From: a virus
Strand: one strand, 5' to 3'
IMG/VR virus record: IMGVR_UViG_3300013125_000020
Span: 1 to 36,691 of that record
DNA length: 36,691 bases
Shown: positions 1 through 6,335 of the stretch, in pieces
How positions within the stretch are numbered: the first letter of the stretch is position 1
How the letters are laid out: each line of letters begins with the position of its first letter
Translations under genes and position numbers: made by a program
The notes under the pieces: generated by a model
What the model was told of the DNA's origin: nothing
Database searches by the model: none
What the model saw: the letters and a program-made list of their open reading frames with translations, nothing else

Positions 1-971
1 CTATAATATACGATACTATTTTGTTTCTCAATATCGTTTTCTGGCACCTTTTTCCATCCTTTAGCGTTTCTCGAATAATAGTACAAAGTCTCACCGTTTT
101 TGCGTAACTCTTTTAAAAACCACTGAAAGGCTTCAGCTGAACTCATTATTCCACGATAAGCTTTCTTTGCAAACTTCTTATATGGGCAATCGTCCCAAGT
201 TTCTTCAACATCAACAATTGGAATATCATCTTTTGGAGTAAATTTGAGATCTCCTGCGTAAACATAAGGACCATCAGCACCAGCAACCAAGCAGTCATTG
301 ATTGTTGGTCCCAAAGAAACACGCTTGGTAAAATCATCTTCCCAAGGTGCAGGACCATTTGGTATTCTCGCACTAAAAGTAAACGTATCTTCTCCTAATT
401 TTTTCCAGCTAAGATGAAAGTACTTGAAAATTGATTCTGCTTGTTCGAATGTTATTCTATCTGGAATAATTGTTTGCTTTGCCTCTCCGATATAACTTTT
501 CCAGCCTTTTTGAAGCTCTGAAGCGGTCTTGTTCTCATATTTCTTGAGCAAATCATATGACTTTTGGTCTTTGAGAAGAGCAGTCAATCCAAAGTGCTTT
601 CTTGGTAGTTTTTCTAGTTGTTGTAATGTAAGCCAACGAGAATCCTCTGATTCCCAATTCAATTTTGGTTCAAACTCTTGGTCAACAATGCCCAAAAAGT
701 TCTGAAACGTAAAGTCATTGTCTTTAAACTTATACATTGGAGTCAATGACACTTTGCCTGTGTATCCTGTCTCTTCTCTTGCTTCTCTGGTAGCTGCTTG
801 TTCAAATGATTCTTTGCCGTCGACCTTGCCAGATAGAACGCCCCAAGTATTAGGTTCATTTACTTCATCAGAACGAAGCATTACCAAAAATCTACCAGAT
901 TGAGCGCTTACGCATAAGACTCCAGCAGCTTTGTTGCCCCAATATTCTCTTTCAGCTTCATATAACTTCAT
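1..971 (-). CDS. Nudix hydrolase fused to an unrecognised domain (3' end outside window)
   Basis: My translation from ATG 971 stays open to the window edge (323 codons). Residues 48-70 form a complete Nudix box, G-x5-E-x7-R-E-A-R-E-E-T-G-Y, the Mg-binding helix of enzymes that hydrolyse nucleoside diphosphates linked to another group; the substrate cannot be read from sequence. From about residue 170 a second domain begins (FKYFHLSWKKLG, then RVSLGPTIND and AGADGPYVYAGDLKF). It is clearly paralogous to the protein at 1453-2277. The start overlaps the stop of the upstream gene by 4 bases (ATGA), so the genes are translationally coupled in a late-type operon. Phage Nudix enzymes are known; this C-terminal partner is unusual. 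An ADP-ribosyltransferase-like fold for it is only a guess. Confidence 0.88.
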   Translation of the reverse strand, partial: MKLYEAEREYWGNKAAGVLCVSAQSGRFLVMLRSDEVNEPNTWGVLSGKVDGKESFEQAATREAREETGYTGKVSLTPMYKFKDNDFTFQNFLGIVDQEFEPKLNWESEDSRWLTLQQLEKLPRKHFGLTALLKDQKSYDLLKKYENKTASELQKGWKSYIGEAKQTIIPDRITFEQAESIFKYFHLSWKKLGEDTFTFSARIPNGPAPWEDDFTKRVSLGPTINDCLVAGADGPYVYAGDLKFTPKDDIPIVDVEETWDDCPYKKFAKKAYRGIMSSAEAFQWFLKELRKNGETLYYYSRNAKGWKKVPENDIEKQNSIVYY

Positions 972-1459
972 CCCTTAAACAATCCCTCTCTAGCTCTGAT
1001 GCATTTTGCTTCAATCTCTACTTTGTCGGCAAAAACTTGACCAAACAGTTCTCTTGGCTCATTTAATTCGACAATTTCGTAATATTGTTCTCCGTACAAA
1101 ACGTAATCGCCTGTTTGCACCTCAAGATCCTTTTCTTCTGTCAATCTTCGTTTGAAAAAGTGGACCTTCATGCTAGCATATCGATCAACTCCCATCTTTT
1201 CGGTATCCGTCTTGTAGCCTTCCCATTCAATAGCCACGTACACTTGAATTGGAGGTAAAAAGTTCTTCTTTATCGCTTCACCGTATACTGAATGATAGTT
1301 TGTCGTCATAATGTCGATTGGATAATACAAGATCGATTGTCCAATGATTCTTTCTTCTGTTTCAAGTGTAATATGAGCAACAAAATCACGTTCTTTCTTA
1401 CCAACGAACAAAGGAGGTGGAGCAGTTGTTAATGGTGTGAATTTATTGTCGCTTACCAT
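968..1459 (-). CDS. Conserved T4-like phage virion protein, possibly neck or tail completion
   Basis: A protein of 163 residues beginning MVSDNKFTPL, with FVGKKERDFVAH near the start and a Cys-Ile-Arg-Ala-Arg-Glu-Gly-Leu-Phe end. The overall pattern (YYPIDI, HSVYGEAIKK, LPPIQVYV, YVLYGEQYYEIVEL, FGQVF) is one I associate with a conserved structural protein of T4-like environmental phages, but I cannot assign a T4 gene number. The ATG at 1459 is preferred over an in-frame TTG at 1483 because it shortens the overlap with the upstream gene and has GGAG 9 bases upstream. It overlaps the upstream gene by 7 bases and the downstream Nudix gene by 4. A neck or completion role is inferred from position after the head genes. 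Confidence 0.75.
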   Translation of the reverse strand: MVSDNKFTPLTTAPPPLFVGKKERDFVAHITLETEERIIGQSILYYPIDIMTTNYHSVYGEAIKKNFLPPIQVYVAIEWEGYKTDTEKMGVDRYASMKVHFFKRRLTEEKDLEVQTGDYVLYGEQYYEIVELNEPRELFGQVFADKVEIEAKCIRAREGLFKG

Positions 1460-2277
1460 CCTCGTTTGCTCCAATCGCGCCAACTTTCATATAGCTTCTC
1501 TGTAGAACCAACGGTCGGCACTGCCAAGTTGGTAAATTTACCAGATTTATTGAGATACCCAAGCTTCATCAAAATTTCTGTGGCAGTTTCAGACAGGTGA
1601 ATTGTTCCTGAATCGCGCATGCCGACAAATACCATCTTCACATCGTCTGTAGACCACTTTTCATGCGTTTCATCTGCGTCTGGTACACAAGCATACCATA
1701 ATTTTTGCAAATCATCTGGAAGGTCACGAGGACCAAAATAGCCCATCAATCCAGTTTTCACTGGAAGTCTGAGAAGCGTCTTATCTTTCTTGTCGCTATA
1801 AACTTGAATGTAGCGATTTGCGTTGGCTGTATCAACTGCACCAGCATTTCCATGTACGGCTGCATCACCATTTCGCATAATCACTCGAATCGAATCGTCG
1901 TTGAATCTTTCTTTGTAAATGTCTTCAAGCCAAGTTCTCATATTGAAATCTTCAACGCCACCAACCGCAAATGGACATTTTCGCCAATATTTCATCAAAT
2001 CAATAGCTTTAATATCGTCGTCATTGAAAATCTTGAAGTCACCAGCATAAACGTATCTTCCATCAGCACCAGCCTGCATTGCATCGACAATTCTAGGAGC
2101 CAAAGATACTCTTTCGGTAAAATCATCCTCAATTCGATAGTTGTTATGAACATATGGTGTTCTTGGAACGCGAGGATTAAAAATAAACGTATCTCTTTTA
2201 CCCAACTTTGTGTCGGAAACGTGAAAATACTTGAAGACCGCTTCTATTTGAGCATAATTGATTGAAGGTGTATTCAT
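1453..2277 (-). CDS. Unrecognised protein, paralogue of the Nudix-linked domain
   Basis: A protein of 274 residues. Its first half aligns by eye with the C-terminal domain of the Nudix protein at 1-971: VFKYFHVSDTKLG, a Phe/Pro-rich strand, EDDFTERVSLAPRI, then AGADGRYVYAGDFK. The second half has no match that I recognise. The pattern Y-F-H-[VL]-S followed by R-V-S-L-[AG]-P-x-I and Y-V-Y-A-G-D loosely recalls the H...S-T strand order of small ADP-ribosyltransferase-like folds, but no catalytic glutamate can be pointed to with confidence. It lies 3 bases after the structural gene at 2281-3543 and overlaps the next gene, so it is co-expressed with virion proteins. Function is unknown. Confidence 0.72.
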   Translation of the reverse strand: MNTPSINYAQIEAVFKYFHVSDTKLGKRDTFIFNPRVPRTPYVHNNYRIEDDFTERVSLAPRIVDAMQAGADGRYVYAGDFKIFNDDDIKAIDLMKYWRKCPFAVGGVEDFNMRTWLEDIYKERFNDDSIRVIMRNGDAAVHGNAGAVDTANANRYIQVYSDKKDKTLLRLPVKTGLMGYFGPRDLPDDLQKLWYACVPDADETHEKWSTDDVKMVFVGMRDSGTIHLSETATEILMKLGYLNKSGKFTNLAVPTVGSTEKLYESWRDWSKRGW

Positions 2278-2280
2278 TAC

Positions 2281-3543
2281 TTATCCAACGTAAATGCCAA
2301 GAGGAATCTTATTCAATACGCTCATTGTCTTTTCTGCCGTATCTGCTTGCATCTCGGCTAATTTCTGATAGGTTAGTTCATCAAGGATTTTCTTTAGCTC
2401 TTCTCGCAGATCTTTTACCTCTTCTTTGCCCTCAGTCAACAATTCCGCGCCATTTAGGGTCAGTTCATTACCTGGAATTGGAATTGAACGAAGCTTTGAG
2501 CGAGTATATCCCATTCGCATCTTGCAGAGAGCCAGAGAGAACCTTCGAATCCAATGCTTACCAATTGCATTGATTGCTTCATAAGGAAGATTGTCAAATG
2601 GTAACGTTCCAAGGTTGTTAACACCATGCATTCCGTTTTCTCGTTCACCATCCTCGAATGATCCTTTTGGAATAATGAACTCAAACCACATTTTACTTGT
2701 TGCAAATGGTTCTCTTGGAATTGGAAAAATTCTAAGCTTGTTGTTTCTCAACTCATACGAATAATGAGCCAAACGAGTGTACAAAGCATCACTATAATGC
2801 ATCGCCTGAAGCTTATTTTGCCACACAGGAACCAACTGGAACGTTGAAGCACTTGCAAACTGACCATAGCTTGACAACGCTCCAACTGTATCAAGACCTC
2901 CCAAACCATAATAACCAAAATATCTCCAAGTTGCTCTCGGAGTCTTGTAAAATACACGTTTTACACGAATCAATGTGTTTGTTGCGCCGTCAGCAAACGA
3001 TCCACTCCAAGGACAATCAGCATTTAGACTTGCAGAATACAAGATTTGCTGTAAATCATAGTCTTGTTTATCAATTTCCACGTCAAAAGAGGCTGAATAG
3101 ACAGTCTGTGTGCCTCCCATTGATAATTCTGCCGAATATCCTTCAGCCGTTCTTCGCATATAGCCAAAATCAAAACGAGGATAGGTTAAATTTGCTCCTT
3201 CTGGACCGTCAACAACGGTTCCTTCGTGATCAAATGAGGCTGTTGGGCTTCCAAGAGCCTGCATAAGCACGTTTTTGCCTTGATGAAGGTTGAGAATATA
3301 AGAATATTCTGTAGTTGCACGTTCATAGCTCTCATAAACTTGCTTTTCAGTTAATTCTTGATCGAGAATTTCACCACCAAGCTCATTGTAGACATATGAA
3401 ACCTGTGCAGCAGCACCACTTAGGAATTCTGTAGAAGAAGCGTATACACCTAGAGACAGTGCATCAACAACATTCTCAATTGTGCCTGTAGCTGGCAGGA
3501 TATATTGATTATAGCTCGATTGTGGAAGATAAGAAGGTGGCAT
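2281..3543 (-). CDS. Virion structural protein, candidate neck or head-completion protein
   Basis: A protein of 420 residues rich in Tyr, Ser and Ala. The C-terminal third carries a distinctive block (NAIGKHWIRRFSLAL, IPIPGNELTLNGAELL, a charged coiled-coil-like helix EEVKDLREELKKILDEL, then IPLGIYVG at the end). I associate this arrangement with a structural protein conserved in large T4-like phages. In T4 the neck genes follow the head genes, so a neck role is plausible but not shown. The ATG at 3543 has GGAG about 11 bases upstream; that sequence lies in one arm of a 10-bp inverted repeat (3552-3595), which could mask the ribosome site. It is the first gene of the run 3543-1, after the accessory cassette. 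Confidence 0.72.
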   Translation of the reverse strand: MPPSYLPQSSYNQYILPATGTIENVVDALSLGVYASSTEFLSGAAAQVSYVYNELGGEILDQELTEKQVYESYERATTEYSYILNLHQGKNVLMQALGSPTASFDHEGTVVDGPEGANLTYPRFDFGYMRRTAEGYSAELSMGGTQTVYSASFDVEIDKQDYDLQQILYSASLNADCPWSGSFADGATNTLIRVKRVFYKTPRATWRYFGYYGLGGLDTVGALSSYGQFASASTFQLVPVWQNKLQAMHYSDALYTRLAHYSYELRNNKLRIFPIPREPFATSKMWFEFIIPKGSFEDGERENGMHGVNNLGTLPFDNLPYEAINAIGKHWIRRFSLALCKMRMGYTRSKLRSIPIPGNELTLNGAELLTEGKEEVKDLREELKKILDELTYQKLAEMQADTAEKTMSVLNKIPLGIYVG

Positions 3544-3551
3544 ATTTGGGA

Positions 3552-3595
3552 TTTCTCCAACAGTACTGTTCAGTCATAAATAGGCGTTGGAGAAA
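3552..3595 (-). promoter_or_regulatory. Hairpin that could sequester the ribosome binding site of the 420-aa virion gene
   Basis: A perfect 10-bp inverted repeat: TTTCTCCAAC at 3552-3561 and GTTGGAGAAA at 3586-3595, with a 24-base loop. In the minus-strand transcript the promoter-proximal arm reads TTTCTCCAAC and the distal arm GTTGGAGAAA. The distal arm contains GGAG, the only Shine-Dalgarno-like element upstream of ATG 3543. No U-tract follows, so a terminator is unlikely. Translational control or RNA processing fits better. Confidence 0.5.
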
Positions 3596-3612
3596 GGAGA
3601 GGCAACTAGTAG

Positions 3613-3903
3613 CTAGTAATTGTAATAATCTAGCTTTCCGCTTGACATCGCATAATTTACGATTATCGTTACGCCAGAATTGAGATCTATACAGGGAGCA
3701 CTGTAGTTAGTACCAAATTTCTTAACTTCGTCGACCACTTGAACCAACAAATATCGATCTTTTAATACTTTTCTATGTGGCTCAAACGTGGTACTATCAA
3801 AAATCGTAGGACCAAGCTCTTGAAGTCGATATAACTCGCCAGTCTTAACCGTTTTGAACGATTCTTTATCAAGAATCGGCAAACTATCAAAATCGGAATT
3901 CAT
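3613..3903 (-). CDS. Small protein of the four-gene cassette (fourth)
   Basis: A protein of 96 residues beginning MNSDFDSLPILDKESF. It has the segment VKTGELYRLQELG, which resembles [LV]-x-[VS]-G-[DE]-L-x-[RV] segments in the three genes upstream and suggests a small SH3-like beta barrel. The rest is beta-rich (RYLLVQVVDEV, VTIIVNYAM). ATG 3903 overlaps the preceding stop in ATGA. The gene stops with TAG, followed by a 69-base spacer holding the hairpin before the next gene. No catalytic motif, signal peptide or membrane segment is visible. Function is unknown; small phage SH3-like proteins often bind other proteins. Confidence 0.6.
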   Translation of the reverse strand: MNSDFDSLPILDKESFKTVKTGELYRLQELGPTIFDSTTFEPHRKVLKDRYLLVQVVDEVKKFGTNYSAPCIDLNSGVTIIVNYAMSSGKLDYYNY

Positions 3904-4118
3904 GACAAGATCTTTCTAATTCGTCCACGCCGAATGTCATTATTTAACTCTCTAATAGAGAAACAATCAACATAATACTTTTCCATACTAAGAAAGTAAT
4001 TGTGTGCAACACAACCATCAGCCGAAGGCATAAACCCTAAGTACAACCACAATAATCCTCGACTCTGTACGCCAAACTTATAAATACTTCCAACTTCTAA
4101 GTCTCTGTATGATTTCAT
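3900..4118 (-). CDS. Small protein of the four-gene cassette (third)
   Basis: A protein of 72 residues if started at ATG 4118, which overlaps the preceding stop as ATGA like its neighbours. A longer frame to 4178 exists but would run 64 bases into the upstream gene. It begins MKSYRDLEVGSIYKFG, again giving the [LV]-x-V-G-x-[IL]-Y motif near the N-terminus, followed by hydrophobic strands (GLLWLYLGFM) and a basic tail (RRGRIRKIL). A small beta-barrel fold is inferred. Function is unknown. Confidence 0.58.
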   Translation of the reverse strand: MKSYRDLEVGSIYKFGVQSRGLLWLYLGFMPSADGCVAHNYFLSMEKYYVDCFSIRELNNDIRRGRIRKILS

Positions 4119-4441
4119 AGCTTTTCTGTATATCCAGTACAGCCTGGACCAACATTGAACGTATAAATTCGATTCCAATCCATCACATAAGCATCAACAG
4201 TATAAGTTACCCATCGTTTGCCAGGATACATCATTGTAAGACCGTCAAGTGTACGGTGCTCTTGAACATCTTGCTTAACGTTGGTTACTTTTGGATTTTC
4301 GAGAAGCAGCAAAAGAAGCGTATCAGAATAAGGCACTCTCACATCTGAATTCCAATTAGTCGTTTCCCATCGACACAAATCACCAGACTTTAACTGTTCT
4401 GCCGTCATTTCATTCAAAACTGGAAGTGGACTGCTGTTCAT
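4115..4441 (-). CDS. Small protein of the four-gene cassette (second)
   Basis: A protein of 108 residues beginning MNSSPLPVLNEMTAEQLKSG. It shares the N-terminal pattern MNS-x-x-x-x-LP-[VI]-L with the fourth gene (MNSDFDSLPIL), which supports duplication within the cassette. The segment LKSGDLCRW matches the common L-x-[VST]-G-[DES] turn. The later part is beta-rich (KRWVTYTVDAYVMDW). The start overlaps the upstream stop by 4 bases. Probably an SH3-like small protein; partner and role unknown. Confidence 0.6.
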   Translation of the reverse strand: MNSSPLPVLNEMTAEQLKSGDLCRWETTNWNSDVRVPYSDTLLLLLLENPKVTNVKQDVQEHRTLDGLTMMYPGKRWVTYTVDAYVMDWNRIYTFNVGPGCTGYTEKL

Positions 4442-4761
4442 GCTACAAACCTAACACTTGCCATATCTGTTTCTGTAAATGGCTGTTCAAACCAACCTTC
4501 AGTTTGTCTTTCGATATCCCAAAGAGACAACGAAAGCATATAGGGACCACGCCACATAATCTGAGTGATAATTCCGACAATCTCTGGTAATATATGATCA
4601 TCTGAAGCCCAGGCTGGTCCTTTCAAAACATATCGACGATTTAGCCAACCACGATGATCTCTGTATAAGAATATTACTCCAGCTTTTGTTACACAAACTA
4701 GATCGCCAACCTTGAGTTTGGTCCCAAAACGATTCTTTTTTTTGGTGTTCTTTGTCTTCAC
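4438..4761 (-). CDS. Small basic SH3-like protein, first gene of the cassette
   Basis: A protein of 107 residues with a very basic N-terminus (KTKNTKKKNRFGTK) followed by LKVGDLVCVTKAGVIFLYRD, typical of a small SH3-like barrel. The only plausible start is GTG 4761: an in-frame stop lies 4 codons upstream and the next Met is too far in. There is no good Shine-Dalgarno sequence. Instead a sigma70-like promoter (4768-4796) would put the transcript start about at the GTG, so a leaderless mRNA is possible. The basic tail could bind nucleic acid, but that is inference. Confidence 0.6.
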   Translation of the reverse strand: MKTKNTKKKNRFGTKLKVGDLVCVTKAGVIFLYRDHRGWLNRRYVLKGPAWASDDHILPEIVGIITQIMWRGPYMLSLSLWDIERQTEGWFEQPFTETDMASVRFVA

Positions 4762-4767
4762 GTAAAC

Positions 4768-4796
4768 AGTTTACACTTACCAAGATCGATTGTCAA
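4768..4796 (-). promoter_or_regulatory. Sigma70-like promoter with a palindrome over the -10 element
   Basis: On the minus strand: TTGACA (4796-4791), a 17-base spacer, then TAAACT (4773-4768). The -35 hexamer is a consensus match and overlaps the stop codon of the transglycosylase gene. A perfect 13-bp palindrome GTAAACTGTTTAC (4774-4762) covers the -10 element and reaches to within one base of the GTG start at 4761. This is operator-like geometry. The predicted transcript start is at or near that GTG. Confidence 0.6.
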
Positions 4797-5317
4797 GACA
4801 AATCGGAAGCCCTCAACGTTCGAAGAAACCTAGAAATAGATGCATATACTTGCTGTTGATAATCGAGTCCGTGATTCTTCTTTCTGCAAAGTTTGCTCTT
4901 TAAATTCGATCCGCAATTGAAATGGGCTGTATAGTTCACCTTGTCGCTTCTGCGCCATTCGACCAATCGAGCAATTCCTTCTTTAAGGTTCTCTTCAGAG
5001 TCATATAGGTTTGGCGTTCGATCTTTGTTTTGCTTGTGAGTAGCATATGTATTGCCCTTCTTTGGCCATCGAACCTGCATTAGTCCAAGATCGCGATCCA
5101 TTCCAGTTGCCAATCTCTTAATCTTCGATTCTTTCCAGACAATCGCAGCAACAACGACTGGATATGGAAACTGTTGTTCGATTGATTCTCTTGCAATTTG
5201 ATAACTGATTGTGATCATCTCGGAAAACGTTGGACACATCGATTGCTTGATTGCATATTGACTTTGAGTACACGAGAAAAATAGAAACAAAAATACCTTA
5301 ACAAAACTCGGTACCAT
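4793..5317 (-). CDS. Lytic transglycosylase-like peptidoglycan-degrading enzyme with N-terminal signal
   Basis: A protein of 174 residues. The hydrophobic N-terminus (VKVFLFLFFSC, residues 6-16) looks like a signal peptide or anchor; the Cys at 16 gives only an imperfect lipobox. The catalytic region shows VVAAIVWKESKI with Glu 63 in the usual place, followed by the GLMQV motif (residues 78-82), the hallmark of soluble lytic transglycosylases of the GH23/SLT type. These cleave the glycan strand of peptidoglycan with formation of anhydro-muramic acid. A late FNCG segment matches the usual Asn-Cys/Ala-Gly turn. It has its own strong promoter and a good AAGGAGG site 7 bases before the ATG. It could act in lysis, or in cell-wall modification soon after infection. 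Confidence 0.85.
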   Translation of the reverse strand: MVPSFVKVFLFLFFSCTQSQYAIKQSMCPTFSEMITISYQIARESIEQQFPYPVVVAAIVWKESKIKRLATGMDRDLGLMQVRWPKKGNTYATHKQNKDRTPNLYDSEENLKEGIARLVEWRRSDKVNYTAHFNCGSNLKSKLCRKKNHGLDYQQQVYASISRFLRTLRASDLS

Positions 5318-5345
5318 AAAAGAACCTCCTTATAAAACAATATGT

Positions 5346-5374
5346 AGTATACCGGACTCTCAAGAGCAAGTCAA
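5346..5374 (-). promoter_or_regulatory. Strong sigma70-like promoter for the transglycosylase gene
   Basis: On the minus strand: TTGACT (5374-5369), a 17-base spacer and TATACT (5351-5346). The leader to ATG 5317 is short and contains AAGGAGG (5331-5325). The match to the bacterial housekeeping promoter is very good, so this gene may be read by host RNA polymerase without phage factors. Confidence 0.72.
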
Positions 5375-5411
5375 GCCTATTTAATACGGCACTGTATAAG
5401 GAATTTTAAAA

Positions 5412-5455
5412 ATGAGCCAAGGATTTTACGTTAATTTAACCCAAGAGTAGAAGGA
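5412..5455 (+). other. Out-of-frame start segment of the plus-strand fibre gene
   Basis: ATG 5412 has a good AAGGA ribosome site 9 bases upstream and encodes MSQGFYVNLTQE, then TAG at 5448-5450. The long downstream frame is in the -1 phase and reads RVEGLEDQV from 5444. Joining CAA (5442-5444) to AGA by a one-base backward step gives MSQGFYVNLTQRVEGLEDQV, a natural-looking fibre N-terminus. The site TTAACCCAAGAG is not a classical slippery heptamer, so a true mutation or an assembly error is as likely as programmed frameshifting. Confidence 0.5.
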
Positions 5456-6334
5456 TTGGAAGATCAAGTACTTGCACTTGGAGACATTCCGGCTTTATCT
5501 GAATCAATGGCACAAGCGCTAGAAGACGTAGCTATACTTTCAGAATCGTTGGCAGAAGTTGATTTCGTTGCTGTGTCATCATCATTGGATGAACTATGGA
5601 CTGATTATAGTTTAACATCCGGTTCTCTTGATAATGTTTCTTCTTCTCTCGCAAATGATTATTATACAAAAACTGAGTCGGATATTAACTATTTTCCATT
5701 GACCGGTTCTCATGAATCCTTGCAAGGTCTTCTCGGTGGAACAACAAGTGAACATTATCATTTAACAGAAAATGAACATACAACATTCCAGAATATATCA
5801 AGTTCATATTTTATCCCTATGTGGGATGATCTTGTTATATCTGCGGTAGCTGTTAACCCGCCAGGATCAGTTGGTCCAGCAGTTATCAATACAACAAATT
5901 CTACGCTTGACTTTGAAAATGGCTCAACGCAAAGATGTGATTTTGTATGGCAATTGCCTCATGGTTATATGACTGGAAGTGCAGCAGAATTTCACATTCA
6001 CTACAAATGCTCAGACGCAAATACCGGAAATGTGACTTGGAATTATGCATATCGATGGATTGAGATAAACGGAGTTATTCCAGCTTTTACCATTGGTTCG
6101 ATATCGATGCCCATCCCCACGCCAGGAGCTTCAAATAAACATTATCTATTTGAGATTATAGGAACAGGTTCGCTGACTGGAGTCGGGATGGGGATATCGA
6201 GCATTATTCAAGTACAGCTATCAAGAGTCGGTGGGACTGATACATATAACGGAAATGTCCAAATGCTTTCAGCAGACATTCACTTCCAAAAAGATACGAA
6301 TGGTTCGTATCAAGAATTGGTTAAAAGACCATAA
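5456..6334 (+). CDS. Tail- or head-fibre-like structural protein, only gene on the plus strand
   Basis: An open frame of 292 residues if TTG 5456 is used, though the natural start is probably ATG 5412 in another frame. The N-terminal part is a repetitive low-complexity helix (ALEDVAILSESLAEVDF). Residues about 95-110 contain LLGGTTSEHYHLTENEHTTF, the L-x-G-G-x(4)-Y/H-H-L-T motif common in phage fibre and receptor-binding proteins. A C-terminal beta sandwich follows, with FHIHYKCSD and LSADIHFQKD. It is divergent from the transglycosylase gene and convergent with the homing endonuclease gene, which ends one base away. Orientation against all neighbours and association with mobile genes suggest it arrived as a module. 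Confidence 0.72.
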   Translation: MEDQVLALGDIPALSESMAQALEDVAILSESLAEVDFVAVSSSLDELWTDYSLTSGSLDNVSSSLANDYYTKTESDINYFPLTGSHESLQGLLGGTTSEHYHLTENEHTTFQNISSSYFIPMWDDLVISAVAVNPPGSVGPAVINTTNSTLDFENGSTQRCDFVWQLPHGYMTGSAAEFHIHYKCSDANTGNVTWNYAYRWIEINGVIPAFTIGSISMPIPTPGASNKHYLFEIIGTGSLTGVGMGISSIIQVQLSRVGGTDTYNGNVQMLSADIHFQKDTNGSYQELVKRP

Positions 6335-6335
6335 A

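Noticed and set aside
1705-2265. Plus-strand open frame of 186 codons
   Set aside because: It is antisense to the 274-residue gene, has no domain pattern and is best explained as a shadow of minus-strand codon use.
4079-4086. TATAAATA, identical to a T4 late promoter, on the plus strand
   Set aside because: It lies inside minus-strand coding sequence and points toward no plus-strand gene nearby. I found no exact copy upstream of the late minus-strand genes, so it is probably chance.
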